DNA of 64,000 nt from Apoda limacodes. Its lineage: Eukaryota > Arthropoda > Insecta > Lepidoptera > Limacodidae. The position numbers and the translations under genes were made by a program. The notes below the pieces were generated by a model. The model was given only the letters and a program-made list of their open reading frames with translations, did no database searches and was not told where the DNA came from. Of the stretch, positions 20,991-32,379 are shown piece by piece; position 1 is the first letter of the stretch, and each line of letters starts with the position of its first letter. The stretch is from NCBI GenBank assembly GCA_946406115.1, contig OX291552.1, positions 186,001 to 250,000 of the forward strand, given 5' to 3'.

Positions 20991-22112
20991 TCTGGATGGG
21001 AATTTTGGAATATGTTTGCTACATGGCTACTTGATTCATGTTTTTGTGATATTTCCATGTCATTAATTTTTATTTTCAGGTCCATAAAGATTTTTTGTAC
21101 TCCATTTTTTTTATTACGCCACATGTGCTTCGAAAACATAGTATAATTATATGCTAAGTTACAATTAGGGTCTAAAATAGTAGCATATTTATGTGTTAAT
21201 ACATCAAGATATAAAAGATTATTAAAACGTTCTACTCGGTAGTTATACATCAAAGCATAATTACTATATTTATAAGTCGGTAAGCAGAGTATTCTATTAG
21301 TAAATGTTATTTTCTGCAAGGTTTTTCTTAAAAGTAGAACCAGCTCAATATAATTATTTGTTGTTTTAAAGTCTTCTTCTCCTATTAAAAATTATACAAG
21401 TATCTTTTTTTGTATAATCTTTTAATTTCTTTTCAATATTTCTAAGTATGACATCAATTCCACCGTTTGGGGTAACATACTGGCAGAATTGATAGTTGTG
21501 ATTATTAAAATGGTCATCAATTATCGATAGCTGATTTTTTCTGGTGCTGCTTATGATACACATTTTTTTTTTATTTTTCTATCACTTATATGTCAACTGA
21601 TTTTATAGGTATTAATTGCGGTTCTGATTGTTGCTCTGTAATGGCTCGGATTTGTTGGTTTTTTATACTTTCATTATCGCTTTGTAGTGTAATCGAGGGT
21701 TCATTTTGTGAAGTGTTTTTATTTTTTATTTCTTTTGGAGTTGATGATTCCATTTTTTTCTTTTTTGGAGTAGTAAAATCTAAGTTTTTAACAGCATTTT
21801 TGTGTAATTCGTGTTTTTTACTTAAATTTTCTAAAGATTTTTTTAGTTCGCTATTCTCTGAAAGTAAATTATCCACTACATTATCAGCTATCTGTAACTC
21901 CAATGTAAGTTTTTCTATTTGTAATTTAAATTCTTGAACTTTTTCATTACTTTCATCATCTGATAGGTTAGGTAAACTGTTGTACGGTGTGCCTTTGTCA
22001 GGTTGATTTCGTCAGTTACTGCAGATACTGATTGTGTTCGCTTGGGTCGACGGAAAGTTATATTTTCGAAGAAACTATTCATATTTAATATTTCCCTAAG
22101 GATTGAACTCAC
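20957..22112 (-). pseudogene. LINE-D ORF1 protein
   Basis: Four minus-strand pieces (22112-21915, 21903-21586, 21563-21366, 21319-20957) belong to one ORF1. The first carries a basic start, and the second a coiled-coil-like stretch (NSELKKSLENLSKKHELH) and a Ser/Thr/Lys-rich linker. The last two form a globular domain ending in LDLKIKIND-type sequence. By position and layout the globular part may be an esterase/SGNH-like domain as reported for some LINE ORF1 proteins, but I see no clear catalytic serine motif. It is broken by at least three frame changes. Confidence 0.65.
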
Positions 22113-23064
22113 AACTACAGTGTTGTATGGAATTTCAGTCGACCGCTTTCACTTCGAGCTACGACACCACTACAAAATTGGTTGAAAATATCAATAACAA
22201 CACATGTACACAGTGTTTAGTTCTGGACGATGACTCATCTGTTTGGTATTCCACACTAATACAAAATAACCTTTCTATCGCAAAAAAACTATAACTTTTA
22301 TTATAATTTTGAAATATCTACAACGATATTGCGTTACTGTATTAAATATTGAACATAAATGCAAGTAGAAAAGAAAAATTGTAAGCGTTTAGCGAGAATT
22401 AGTATAATTAGTTTGTTTGTACTCCCTGATTTTTCCTGTCGGTTTTTGATGAAATAAGGTGTAGATAATCTTCAAATAACATCACACTCAAAGGACACAC
22501 ACACAAAAAAAATATTATTTACTAATTATTAATAGAAATATGCACTGTTAATATTTTATAAATTAAAATTAGCACAGAGCTCAACAAAACAGTATTTACT
22601 TCACGGTGTTACCAGTGCGTAGAGTAATAAGTTTGGTTGAGATCCACTACGACTGGCACTCATGCCACTTGCAGTTCGTATGATGTTCATTTTAATTCCG
22701 TGGTCAGCTAGTATAGACTATTTCAGTGTGGTGTGAACGAGTTAAAAAATTAAGAGGCTGTCTCTTATCCCCGAAGAGGTGAAGAGCGGTTACCTTGTCA
22801 ATTGCTGGGTGACACTCAGAAGTATATTATCACAACAACCAGCTGCTGATCACTTGTACTTGACACTAAACTTGTTGACACAAAAGTCTTAATTTTGTTG
22901 TATGCGTATTATGTAATTTTAGAAAAAAATATTGTATGCGTCCACTCCGTTCGAATGTTCGAAACGATTCCATATAATATCCAATTCTGGAAACATAAGC
23001 AGGCCGCCACGTGAGCATCCCTGACATATTTATTCCAACCTATAAAACAATTTCGATTTTTTGG
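22113..23064. other. No gene seen; possible LINE-D 5' leader and spacer
   Basis: AT-rich with no supported ORF. The first 200 bases may be the 5' leader of LINE-D. Around 22760-22880 base composition is more balanced, but I recognise nothing. Confidence 0.4.
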
Positions 23065-23289
23065 TTAAGAAAGATTAAAACTGCTTTTTGCTCCTTCGCT
23101 CAGTAAATTTATATTAGCCTTGTACAATTTATCTATCAATAATCTATGTTCCCAATTAAAACAAGTTTTGTTAGCACATTCCAGTAACTCACTGGGTAAA
23201 TTAATTTCTCTCAACTTATTATTACAATATTGATTATAGTTTATTATTTGGTTTATGTCCCTTTCCCCCCATTTTATTACATAATCCAT
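23065..23289 (-). pseudogene. LINE fragment, region between endonuclease and RT (tentative)
   Basis: A 74-residue minus-strand ORF with a pattern (NYNQYCNNKLREINLPSEL, then a C...C pair and LYKANINLLSEGAKSSF) like the connector between the endonuclease and RT domains of Jockey-group LINEs. No catalytic motif is present and no flanking LINE sequence was recognised. It could also be chance. Confidence 0.4.
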
Positions 23290-24860
23290 TAAGTATGATA
23301 GTTTTAGGACCCGGCAAACGTTGTTTCTTTTTTTAAAACCTCCAAATTAATATGGTTGTACGTATTCAGAAACCTTCCTCTGCGTGTGAATAATAACTTA
23401 CCTAAATTTCATTACAATAGGTTTACCCTTATTGCGCGAGTCCGACTTGCACTTGACCTTTTTTTTTTCTCAGAAACTTTCCCCGGCGTGTGCATAACAA
23501 CTTAAAGAAGAAAAATTTGAAGTAGATTGGACCAAGGAATCGCGTTGTTCAATACAAAATTTGCCCCCCTTTTTCATCCCTTTAGAATTAAATTTAAAAA
23601 AAAACCTTTTTTATCGAATGCCTACGCCATACAAAGAACACACCGTCCAAGTTTCAGGTCTGCACCAACAGCGGTTTAGGTTGTGCGTTGATCCGTCAGT
23701 CAGTCATTCAGGATAAAGCATTTTATATGTATGTATCGATTGGTTCATAAGGTTATATTTTCTTTTATGTAGTAAAAAAGTGGGTGTCATAAAGTATAAA
23801 AATAATTTGATCTAAGTATGAGTAGATTCAAAATTTTATAGTTAGCAAAAATCTTATCTTTATTTGCCAAATTTATCGAAATGGATTTATCGACATAGTG
23901 TACATAGTGTGTAGGGACAGCCCTAACACTTTTCAAACTGACCACGCCTCTTTCATCGTGATTGGCTAAGACGCTCGGCTCCTTCAAAACTGCGAATGTA
24001 TTGCGGCTCTAGTACTGCTTGAGTAACATCGCACTTCTGAATACTTATAATGTTCTGTGGTGAAAATCCTATAAGTAATTTTTAACATAAAAGTTAAATT
24101 CCAATTTTCATTTAGAATTTAGAAATAATGGTTTTCCATACAAAGTTTCAAGCCCTTCAGGAGATGAATATTGCAAGATAAAAAGGCTAGCTAAGTTGTA
24201 ACAGAAAAGTCTGTGCAAAATTCCAAGTCTCTGAACCAAAAAAATTGAATTCTTATACAAATTTGCATGTCCTATTTTGCCCAAATACTAATCATTATGC
24301 ATTTAACTGAAAACATTACGTATTTAAACAACAAACTTCCGATTCCCATTTTACACCCGTATGGTATTTTTTAGTTCCCGCCTACTTAATAACAGAAATC
24401 ACTGCAAAATCCGAAGTAGTTTAGGTGTTGTTTTATCAGCCAGTCACTCAGTTTACTGTAACATGTTTGTTATACTATCATTTTCCCGTGACTTTGTTAC
24501 TTTTGCTAAGACTTTTGTCAAAAAAGAAAGCTTTTAACTGTTCCTGGTTTTCTACAAAATGTTAACACAAATTTTCATGCCCTGTTTGCCATTGCCATAC
24601 AGATGTTACAAAAATTGAGAAAAAATTATCAATTAAATACATTATAAGACAAAATTTCTTCTAGAACGCGTATACCAGTTCGATGTGTCGCAGTGTCTGA
24701 TTCAAAACAGAAGCGTGAATCTATGATGGAAAGCATAAAAATCGCTGTTCTGACATTCGACTGCGAGATTTCTTGTCGCAAGTTGTTTTACGGTTGCTTT
24801 ATATTCCTATCTTAGAGGTATATTATATTCGTTAAATCGATAACCGATAAAACTTAACGC
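23290..24860. other. Noncoding mosaic resembling dispersed insect repeats
   Basis: No ORF of note. Near 23300-23330 a GACCCGGCAAACGTTGT motif, and near 23680-23710 the phrase GATCCGTCAGTCAGTCATTC, look like pieces of common dispersed lepidopteran repeats; I cannot assign them to a class. A stretch near 24040-24066 is shared, inverted, with 11675-11700. Confidence 0.4.
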
Positions 24861-24884
24861 TTCTGCAGCCAGCGCGAAAGCGAA

Positions 24885-25086
24885 AACGATGTTGCGAATG
24901 CAATGGTTATTATAATTCGTTGCTTCACGAAGTATTTGCAAAACCTAGCATGGAAACAGATTCCCAAAAACACGTGTGCCACGTAACACGAGTGTGCCAA
25001 CTACCATAGCGGAGGTTTTACTTGCAACCGCTCAAGTTAAGGTTCATTGTGCAGATGGTTCTTACAAAACGATGCGCGCACTTATA
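24885..25086 (+). pseudogene. Pao-1 zinc knuckle and start of protease
   Basis: In one frame about 24890-24960 reads a CCECNGYYNSLLHE finger, the knuckle that precedes the protease in Pao elements. In the next frame 24985-25086 reads a LLATAQVKV and DGSYKTMRAL block, the beginning of the retropepsin-like domain. The segment ends exactly at the LINE target duplication. The equivalent block in Pao-2 is at about 49845-49915. Confidence 0.78.
25080..25086 (+). repeat. Target-site duplication ACTTATA, left copy
   Basis: ACTTATA here and again at 28651-28657 flank the J1 LINE. On the left it directly abuts the LINE poly-A (poly-T on this strand, 25091-25111). Confidence 0.85.
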
Positions 25087-25160
25087 TATATTTTTTTTTT
25101 TTTTTTTTTTTATACCACTAAGGTGGCAAACAAGCCTACGGTCCGCCTGATGGTAAGCGG

Positions 25161-26919
25161 TCACCGTAGCCTATGGACGCTTGCAACACCAGGGGCATCA
25201 CTCGCGCGTTGCCGACCCTTCAGAAATCTAATAACTTCTTTTTTGAAGAACCCCATACTGTAGTCCTTAGAGAAAACCTTGGCAGGGAGCTCATTCCACA
25301 ACCCAAGCGTTCGCGGGAGGAAGTTTCTCTGAAACCGCACTGTACGCGACCATTTCGGTTCCAAAGTGTGAGAATGAATTCCCTGTCGATGGCGAGCGGT
25401 ACGATGGTAGAAAGTAGCCGTAGGCATCATTTCGAACAATTCCTCAGAATACAATCCATTGTACAAGCGGTAGAACACACGCAGGGAGGCAAAGTCTCTC
25501 CTCAGACTTAAGGGCTCGATACCGCAAGTGAGTTTGGGATCGTCCACAATTCTCACAGCCCGTCGTTGAACCGAGTCAAAAGGGCCAAGCTGGTATCCGG
25601 GTGCACCCGCCCAGAGATGGCAGCAGTACTCCATATGGGGCCAGACTTGCGACTTGTAAAGTAGCAACCTTTGCCCCGACGTGAAGTACTGCTTCGCTCT
25701 GTTGAGTACACCAAGTTTTTTGGACGCCAGCCTTGCCTTGTCTAGCAAATGATCTCGGAACTGAACATCGCTGGAGATGTCAACGCCAAGGATCCCAATG
25801 CTCTTGGAGATGGAGAGGAGAGTGTTCTACAGACTGGACTACAGTGAATGGGGTTTTCTTAGCGGTGAACGCGCAGACTTGTGTCTTTGAAGGGTTGAAT
25901 CGGACCAACGGAACGTGGGATGCTTGCACGGCCCGTGTAATAAGCGTCTCCAGTACTGTCATCTGCATAGCAATGTATGTTGTTGATGTCCAACATATCA
26001 TTGATGTGCAGTAGAAACAGCGTAGGAGACAGACAGAGCCTTGCGGGACACCAGCATTAATGTCCATGCTATCAGAGCAACTACCGTCAACTACGGCTCG
26101 TATGCGTCTGCCGGACAAAAAGCTAGCCACCCATTTGCACAAACCCTCGGGCACTTCGTAAGATGGCAACTTCGATAGAAGACCCCGGTGCCAGACCCGA
26201 TCGAACGCCTTCGCTATGTCTAGGCTACATGCCAATGCCTCCCCCTGACTCTCAATGGCTAGTGCCCATCGGTGTGTGAGATACACTAGAAGGTCACCAG
26301 TTGAGCGACCGTGGCGAAAGCCATATTGACGGTCACTGATCAGGTCGTGTTTTTCTAGGTATCTCAAAAGCTGTGTGTTGATCACACGCTCCATCATCTT
26401 GGAGAGGAGAGAGGTTATAGCGATAGGCCTGTAATTCGATGGATCTGATCTATCGCCCTTTTTGGGCACCGGGTGCACATTCGCAGTCTTCCATGAAGAC
26501 GGAAATTGTCTAGTGTGGTAGAAAAGCGTGAAGAGGCGCGTGAGTACAGGACATAACTCAGGAGCACACTGCTTAAGCACCACTGCTGGTATGCCGTCTG
26601 GCCCACTCGACTTATGAACGTCTAGGGAAAGCAACGCCCGCCGGACCTCGCACTGTGTTATAGAGATTTCCGGCATCGTCTTACCGCACCACGGTAAAGT
26701 AGGTGGTAGAGCGCCAACGTCGTTCACATTCGAGTTAGAGGCAAAGAGACTGCCCAATAGATCGGCTTTCTCTTTTGCACTGTGGGCCAAGTCACCATCG
26801 GTCTTTCGCAGTGGTGGTAACGACGACTGGCAGAAGTTCCCCTCGGCAGCTTTAGCAAGCGACCAGAAAGCACGACTCCCAGAAGGATAGCTCGCAAGTC
26901 GCCCACCTATTTTGCCCAT
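25161..26919 (-). pseudogene. J1 LINE reverse transcriptase
   Basis: The frame 26919-25780 covers the RT: SGPDGIPAVVLKQCAPEL, DPSNYRPIAITSLLSKMMER, CSLDIAKAFDRVWH (motif A Asp) and GVPQGSV. A 1-nt loss just after GVPQGSV shifts the frame, so the catalytic YADD (about 25960-25975) is out of frame. An 86-bp deletion at about 25908, relative to the copy at 753-1884, removes sequence after it. The C-terminal part resumes at 25748-25161 in another frame and ends at the family stop. The RT is separated from the endonuclease by a 1-nt frameshift at about 26912. Confidence 0.9.
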
Positions 26920-28046
26920 GAATTGGAATTTTGCTCTCGCAGTTGCTTTGTCGCATGTTGCCTCGAGGCAGCATTTAATTTGCGTTTTAACTCAGAAATA
27001 TTCGGATCCTTATTATTACGAGCCGTGGTCCAAGCCTCATACGCAGTTTGCTTAAGAATTTTAGTTTCTCTGCAAGACCTATTAAACCACGGTCGTTTTT
27101 TGACGCCGGCAGCTACTCGCAGGTTAGGAATGAAATATTCCATACCAGCGAGGATTGTCTCAGTGACTGCGGCTGCGCAGACGTCAGGATCTTCTGAGCT
27201 ATAGCAGATCTGCCTCCACGGGTACGATGCATAAAACTCTCGCAATCCATCCCAGTCTGCCGACTTATAATGCCACACACGACGCCAATTAGTTGGCACA
27301 GAAGGATCGGGTTGTGTGCATGACATTTGAGTCCGGACGAGACAGTGGTCCGAGGAGCCAAGAGGCGCACCCACTGAGACGGAGTATCCATCTGGATGTG
27401 TAGTCAGCAGAAGGTCCAGTAAGGAGCTCGTATGGTCCTCTATATCTGGTATTCTCGTTGGAGAAAGTACCAGCTGAGAGAATCCATAGGTCAGAGCAAA
27501 TTCATGAGCAGATATCCCTGCATAGTTATTAGTTTGAGAACTGAGCCACTCACGATAGTGGGCGTTAAAGTCTCCAAAAATAACTAATTCTGCTGTGGGA
27601 TATTGCTCTAGAACTTTGTCAGTCGTCAAACTCAGGTGAGTGGAGAGTCGAGTTACGTCCGTGTCACCGCTATGAGACCTGTATAGGCACGCATAGATAC
27701 GAGTGTGGCCGCCATGATCTACGCGCACCCACAATATCGACAGGACCCTGTCTTCAAGGCTATGAAGTCGGCGACAGCAGATATCCTCCCGGACGAACAT
27801 ACATACACCGGCACGACTCAAAAAATTGTGCTCGAGTTTGTAGCCGGGATAACGAAGGTATGATGTGTCGGCCGGGCAGGATATCTGCGTCTCCGTTAGA
27901 AAAAGAATGGTTGGCTTCGCAGTCTCGAGATGGTGATGGACTGCATTAAGATTTGCGTGAATACCCCTTATGTTGCCAAAATCCACATTATATGTGGATG
28001 GTGTAGCCGCTGTAAAAACTCTTTTCTTTTTTCTATTTCTGGCCAT
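26907..28046 (-). CDS. J1 LINE endonuclease domain (379 codons)
   Basis: Intact APE-type endonuclease half of ORF2. ATG 28046-28044 is followed by a basic start (MARNRKKKRVF) and the domain: NIRGIHANLNAVHHHLE, LFLTETQI (metal-binding Glu), IFGDFNAHYREW (catalytic Asp and Asn) and GSSDHCLV (SDH motif). The C-terminal part leads towards RT (KRPWFNRSC, RKLNAASRQ). The stop at 26907 is caused by a 1-base frameshift at the RT junction; in an intact element this would be one endonuclease-RT protein. The endonuclease residues appear complete. Confidence 0.88.
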   Translation of the reverse strand: MARNRKKKRVFTAATPSTYNVDFGNIRGIHANLNAVHHHLETAKPTILFLTETQISCPADTSYLRYPGYKLEHNFLSRAGVCMFVREDICCRRLHSLEDRVLSILWVRVDHGGHTRIYACLYRSHSGDTDVTRLSTHLSLTTDKVLEQYPTAELVIFGDFNAHYREWLSSQTNNYAGISAHEFALTYGFSQLVLSPTRIPDIEDHTSSLLDLLLTTHPDGYSVSVGAPLGSSDHCLVRTQMSCTQPDPSVPTNWRRVWHYKSADWDGLREFYASYPWRQICYSSEDPDVCAAAVTETILAGMEYFIPNLRVAAGVKKRPWFNRSCRETKILKQTAYEAWTTARNNKDPNISELKRKLNAASRQHATKQLREQNSNSWAK

Positions 28047-28650
28047 TTTGTATGAAGTTACTTAGACTAAGGATGAGGATTCACTGCACAGACAGCTTAG
28101 AAGACAAAAAGTTGCGGTACTAAGACTGCCGAAGCTCAACACAGATGATACGGTTGCTGACACGGCGGGCGGAAGGGCCCCTGATCCCCCTCTGTTGTAG
28201 TAGCCGGGTCCACTCCGGTCTCCTTCTCCGGCACGACTACTACTTCAGAGACTTAACACAGGTTGGCGGATCAGCCTCCCAGGGCGGAGATTAAGTGATC
28301 CCTGGGTTCGGGAACCCTTTCAACCTGCGGGCGGCCAGCGGTAAGCCGTTTCATCAGGTCTCCCTGACCGCCGAACCAGCACGCCGCGTCTACGCCGAGC
28401 AATGACAGCAACAAGCACCGTCGGTCCTCCGCTGTCCGCGCAGCGAATCCTCAAAGAGAGTTCTGGCAACCTTACTCACCGCCAGGAACACAACACTACT
28501 CAATGTTAGTGTTATTGTGGCCGCGGTTTTCTGTAAGGTGGAGGTACTTCCCCAGTTCGGGCCGCTCATTCGAGCAAGTACTCGCTATGCCCCGCTTTAT
28601 TTGTTCGGGCAGCTTATTCGAGCGAGTACTTGCAGTGCCCTACCTCTCTA
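28047..28650 (-). promoter_or_regulatory. J1 LINE 5' untranslated region
   Basis: GC-richer than its surroundings, without a recognisable ORF1 on either strand. By position it is the 5' leader, which in Jockey-group elements usually contains the internal promoter. The right boundary is set by the target duplication at 28651. Confidence 0.6.
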
Positions 28651-29082
28651 ACTTATAGATCAGGGGTCGCAAACCTCACTTATCACGGAAAATGGTGCGC
28701 AAGTACTTGGGTTGCCACGCACAAAGGTACTATTTTTGGAGTAGGATCAACACAAAATAACTGCAAAGGCGCCCTCAATATTTTTAGTAATTTTTCTTTT
28801 ACAACAGATGTCTATATTATGCGAAATCTCGTTAAGATTTTATCGAAACCTTTATGGCCATTTTTAGAAAATATTCGGTTAGCAGATCCGGACTTTAACG
28901 TCAGTCATCCTATTGATTTCCTACTTGGAGCTGATATATTTTTTATTATTCTTCTATCATCATGGGTGCTGTGGGAGACTATTGTACACCACTTGGTACT
29001 CCTCTGTTATCTGACTCCAAGATTTGTACTTTCCTTTACTTGTCGCTGTCCCTGTACACGTTGTTACATAAATGTTACATGA
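28651..29082 (+). pseudogene. Pao-1 aspartic protease region
   Basis: Resumes right after the LINE. The catalytic DQGSQ motif begins at 28658, directly after the right target duplication (ACTTATA, 28651-28657), so the insertion point lies just before the active-site Asp codon. A frame change near 28715 leads to ENIRLADPDFN and HPIDFLLGADIF, the conserved end of the Pao protease domain (compare 50210 in Pao-2). The family role is cleavage of the Gag-Pol polyprotein. Confidence 0.82.
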
Positions 29083-29213
29083 AAGTTATACTATAGGTAA
29101 ACAAAGGCGAGAGCGCGCTTTTTGAACGGGGCCAGAGACGACTGAGGATGCCTCGTCCCCGTGTGGCAGTCGTCGCTGCGCATACGTGCAATGCTGACTC
29201 GGCACCCACAGTG

Positions 29214-31258
29214 GCATCATATGCGAAGATCAATCGTTTCCTACAGCCTAGCAAACCCGTCTTGGGTGGATTTTATGTGGAAACGTAAGGTCATTTCAGT
29301 GCAACGTTGTATTAAATACAATAGATGAGTTACAGAGGTTTTGGACAATAGAAGACAGATGAACATCTAAATCTGTCGGAAGAAGATCAGCGCTGCGTTA
29401 AGAATTACAAATCAAACACAACACGAAACTCCGACGGCAGATATGTTGTTAGATTATCGCTACATGAAAACGCCGAAACAAGATTGGGGGACTCTAAAAA
29501 TAAAGCACAATTTTACCAACTGGAGAATAAATTTTCAAAAAACAAAAAATTTGCGGACAGTTACAAATATTTTTTTCAGAATATATATTGAATTAGATCA
29601 TATGCGCCCATCCTATTGTAACGAAACACTCAACAATTACTTACCTCATCACTGTGCGACAGCATTACGAGTAGTTTGCAAAAACTACAAGTGGCCACAG
29701 TTTTAATGACGTTATATACAGCGGCCCAAATTTGCAGCAAGATTTATTATGCCTTATTTTAAAATGGCAAAAGTATGAATTTGCAATGTCAGCAGATATT
29801 GAGAAGATGATCAGACAAATTCTTCTTCACGATATTGATCAAAACTACCAAAAAATCATTTGGAGACTAACAGCTCAGCAACAGTTAGTGAATATCAGTT
29901 AACAACGGTCACGTATGGCACAAAAGCAGCGCCGTTCTTAGCTATGATGACTCTCAAACAACGAGCAAGTGACGAGGGTCACAACTACCCCGGAAGTCCA
30001 GCTGCTAAAGTAATTGAAGAGCAGTTTTACATGGACGATTTACTGAGTGGCAGTTACAGCCTCCAATAAGCAAAAAAGCTGCAATCTGCAATGAATCTGG
30101 AGGGTAAAATCTACGAAAGTGGTCGTCCATGAAACAGGAGCTTCTAAAAGATATAAGCACAGAACAGCAAGGACATGAAGCATTTAACTTTAAGTATCAG
30201 GAGTCTACAAAGACCTTTGGCTTACGTTGGTGTCCACAATTAGCCGAATTTCAATTCCAACTGAAAATTGATACCTCACAAGACATCACAACTAAACACC
30301 AGTTATTATCAGAGAATTGAAAAATATTTGACTTCCTCGGTTGGCTATCACCCGTGTTCTCAAAGCTAAAAATTTTATTTCAAAAGGTTTGGTTATGTGA
30401 AAATCTCGGCTGCGACAACAAACTGCCACTTGATACAAGCACAGAATGGATTAATATAAAAACAGGATTAAATCAAATCAACGTAATTAAAGTTTCGAGG
30501 TGGATAGAAACTGGCAAGTGCGATGATCTAGAGCTTCATGGATTCTGCGGCGCATCTATAAAAGCGTAGGCCTGTATCATATATTGCAAGGTCAATAGAA
30601 CCAACAAGTCGCAACCTACCATTATATTAGTCGTTGCTAAATCAAAACTTGTATCGCCAAACAAAAATAACCTCATTACCTCGACTTGAGTTAAGCAGCG
30701 CACACCTATTAGCAAAACTAATGGAAAACGTAAAATCGTACTTAGTTGAACACAATGTCAAGGTCTTTGGCTTATCAGACTCAACTTCAAGGAGACCCCA
30801 ACAGTTGGCGCACATTTGTAGCGAACAGAGTGGCAAAAATTATCACTACAATCCCAGCGACCTGCTGGAATTTCGTCAAATCAAGCGTTAATCCCACTGA
30901 CTATGCGACTCGAGGTATTTCAGTCGAATAATTAAAACACTATCCACTGTGGTGGAATGGCCCCAGTTGGTAACCATAATCATCGTTAAACAAAAATCTT
31001 CGACAAACGAAGAAGTCATAAGGTCATCACTTACGTCAGTAGCACACGTCATAAAAGCAACACCCGATGACGTTATTGATGACCTCATCAAAAGAACTAG
31101 CAGCTGGGAAAGGATTACTCGAGTACAAGCGTGGGTTTTATGTGCTTTTGTTCATCTTCGACCTATTCCAGCAAATTTATTAATTTTTGAATTACGGCGA
31201 GCACAACATATAATCCAAACTCGTAAAATATGTACAATGCAGCCAAAATTTATGATCT
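29214..31258 (+). pseudogene. Pao-1 reverse transcriptase and RNase H
   Basis: RT landmarks across several frames: a LGWILCG block near 29260, LSADIEKMIRQI-type motif A region near 29800, VTYGTKAAPFLAMMTL near 29915 and FYMDDLLSG (motif C, 30025-30051). RNase H follows from about 30530 (ELHGFCGASIKA, where the usual catalytic Asp of FCDAS is Gly). LPRLELSSAHLLAKLM is near 30680 and DSTS near 30780. At least six frame changes or stops are present, including TAA near 30069 and TAG near 30567. Confidence 0.82.
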
Positions 31259-32217
31259 AGAACGGAACAAAAAAGTGTACATTTTTAGCAAAGGACGGAC
31301 TATTAAGAGTCGGCGGAAGACTGAAAAATGCCAACATCAATCAAAACGTTATTCATCCGCTGATCTTGCTACATAACAATCACGTGACTGATTTATTGAT
31401 CGATTACGCATATAAACTAACTTTCCACGGTGGTGCTCGGCTCACTTTGGTAGAGCTTCGACAGCAATACTGGATCATAAATGGTAATAGAGCAGTCAAA
31501 AAGGGTTTGCATATTTGCATCAAATGTTGACACTTTAATCCACAAACTCACATCAAATCATGGGCGATCTGTCTGAAGCAATGTAAATCCATCACGTCCC
31601 TTCCTTCATACTGGTGTAGATTATACAGGGTACGTGGAGATAAAATCTGCAAAAGAACGAGGAATAAAAACCTTAAAAGGCTTCATAGCTGTCTTTATCT
31701 GTATGGCAACAAAGGCGGTTCATCTGGAGTTAGTTTCCGACCTTACCACATCAGCATGCTTAGCAGCATTGCGTCGAAAGGCGGCAAGGCTAGGAGCCCG
31801 GTTCATATCTATAGTGACAACGGCAGCAACTTCTTAGGAACAAGTAATATCCTTTAGAAGGAGTTTTTTGGCCTGTCATCAGTAGTGAGCGAGGAGTTTT
31901 TGTCAGATATTACTTCAATGAACATTGAATGGCATTTTAATGCTCCTACCTGGGCAAATTCTGGTGGGCTTTGGGAGGCTGCCGTAAAAGCTTGAAACAT
32001 CACCTCAAACGTGTCATCTGCAATCAAAAGCTCACATTCGAAGAGTCTTATACCCTGCTGACACAACTAGAATCATCTCGACTATCTCACTCCATCTAAT
32101 TTCTTAGCAAGCGGTCCAATTTTAAGGAACATTGAAATTGAAAGAGATGAGCGTACTCAATGGCGATTAACTCAAAAAATATTTAATGACATTCGGAAGC
32201 GATGGAAAACAGAATAC
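31259..32217 (+). pseudogene. Pao-1 integrase
   Basis: Reads DGLLRVGGRLKNA, then an HHCC-type block (FHGGARLTLVELRQQYWI ... CIKC) and the DDE core. DYTGY supplies the first Asp (about 31618), SDNGSNFLG the second (about 31815) and SGGLWEA the Glu (about 31965). All three acids survive, but the frame is broken near 31630, 31800 and by stops at about 31855 and 31995. The C-terminal segment ends around WKTEYLKAK at about 32217, where LINE-B begins. The full family protein would be longer. Confidence 0.82.
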
Positions 32218-32379
32218 TTGAAAGCAAAATCAGGTGACATCAAACGACCGATAACAAAACAATCACAACTTTTGAGCATTAATGAATCAGAACAACAGAC
32301 AAAGCAACAGAATAATACCGATGAATATTATCAAAAGGGCAGCATTAGCCTAAACGATATACAAGGCAAACATTCAGTA

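Larger units (their letters stand above)
15650..22112 (-). mobile_element. LINE-D, Jockey-group non-LTR element split by piggyBac
   Basis: A minus-strand non-LTR retrotransposon with ORF1 (about 22112-20960), endonuclease and RT (about 20990-15789) and an AT-rich 3' region. The RT gene is interrupted at a TTAA by the piggyBac element 16517-18879. Both flanks continue the same RT reading. It has many frameshifts and stops. Confidence 0.83.
25087..28650 (-). mobile_element. J1 Jockey-type LINE, near full length (copy 3)
   Basis: A minus-strand non-LTR element of 3564 bp with 5' region, endonuclease, RT, short 3' UTR and poly-A tail, flanked by 7-bp duplications. It is the reference copy for the family fragments at 1-1884. 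The RT has frameshifts and an internal deletion of about 86 bp, so it is dead. It sits inside the Pao-1 protease gene. Confidence 0.92.
24860..32217 (+). mobile_element. BEL/Pao retrotransposon Pao-1, split by a J1 LINE
   Basis: Plus-strand Pao pieces at 24860-25086 and 28651-32217 carry, in order, a zinc-knuckle region, protease, RT with YMDD, RNase H and integrase. The two parts are separated by a J1 LINE with a target duplication, and the integrase end runs into LINE-B copy 1. No LTR was seen on either side. The reading frame is broken many times. Confidence 0.85.

Noticed and set aside
28290..28340. tRNA-like T-arm phrase (GGTTCGGGAACC)
   Set aside because: It lies in the J1 LINE 5' region and no acceptor, D or anticodon arms fit around it.
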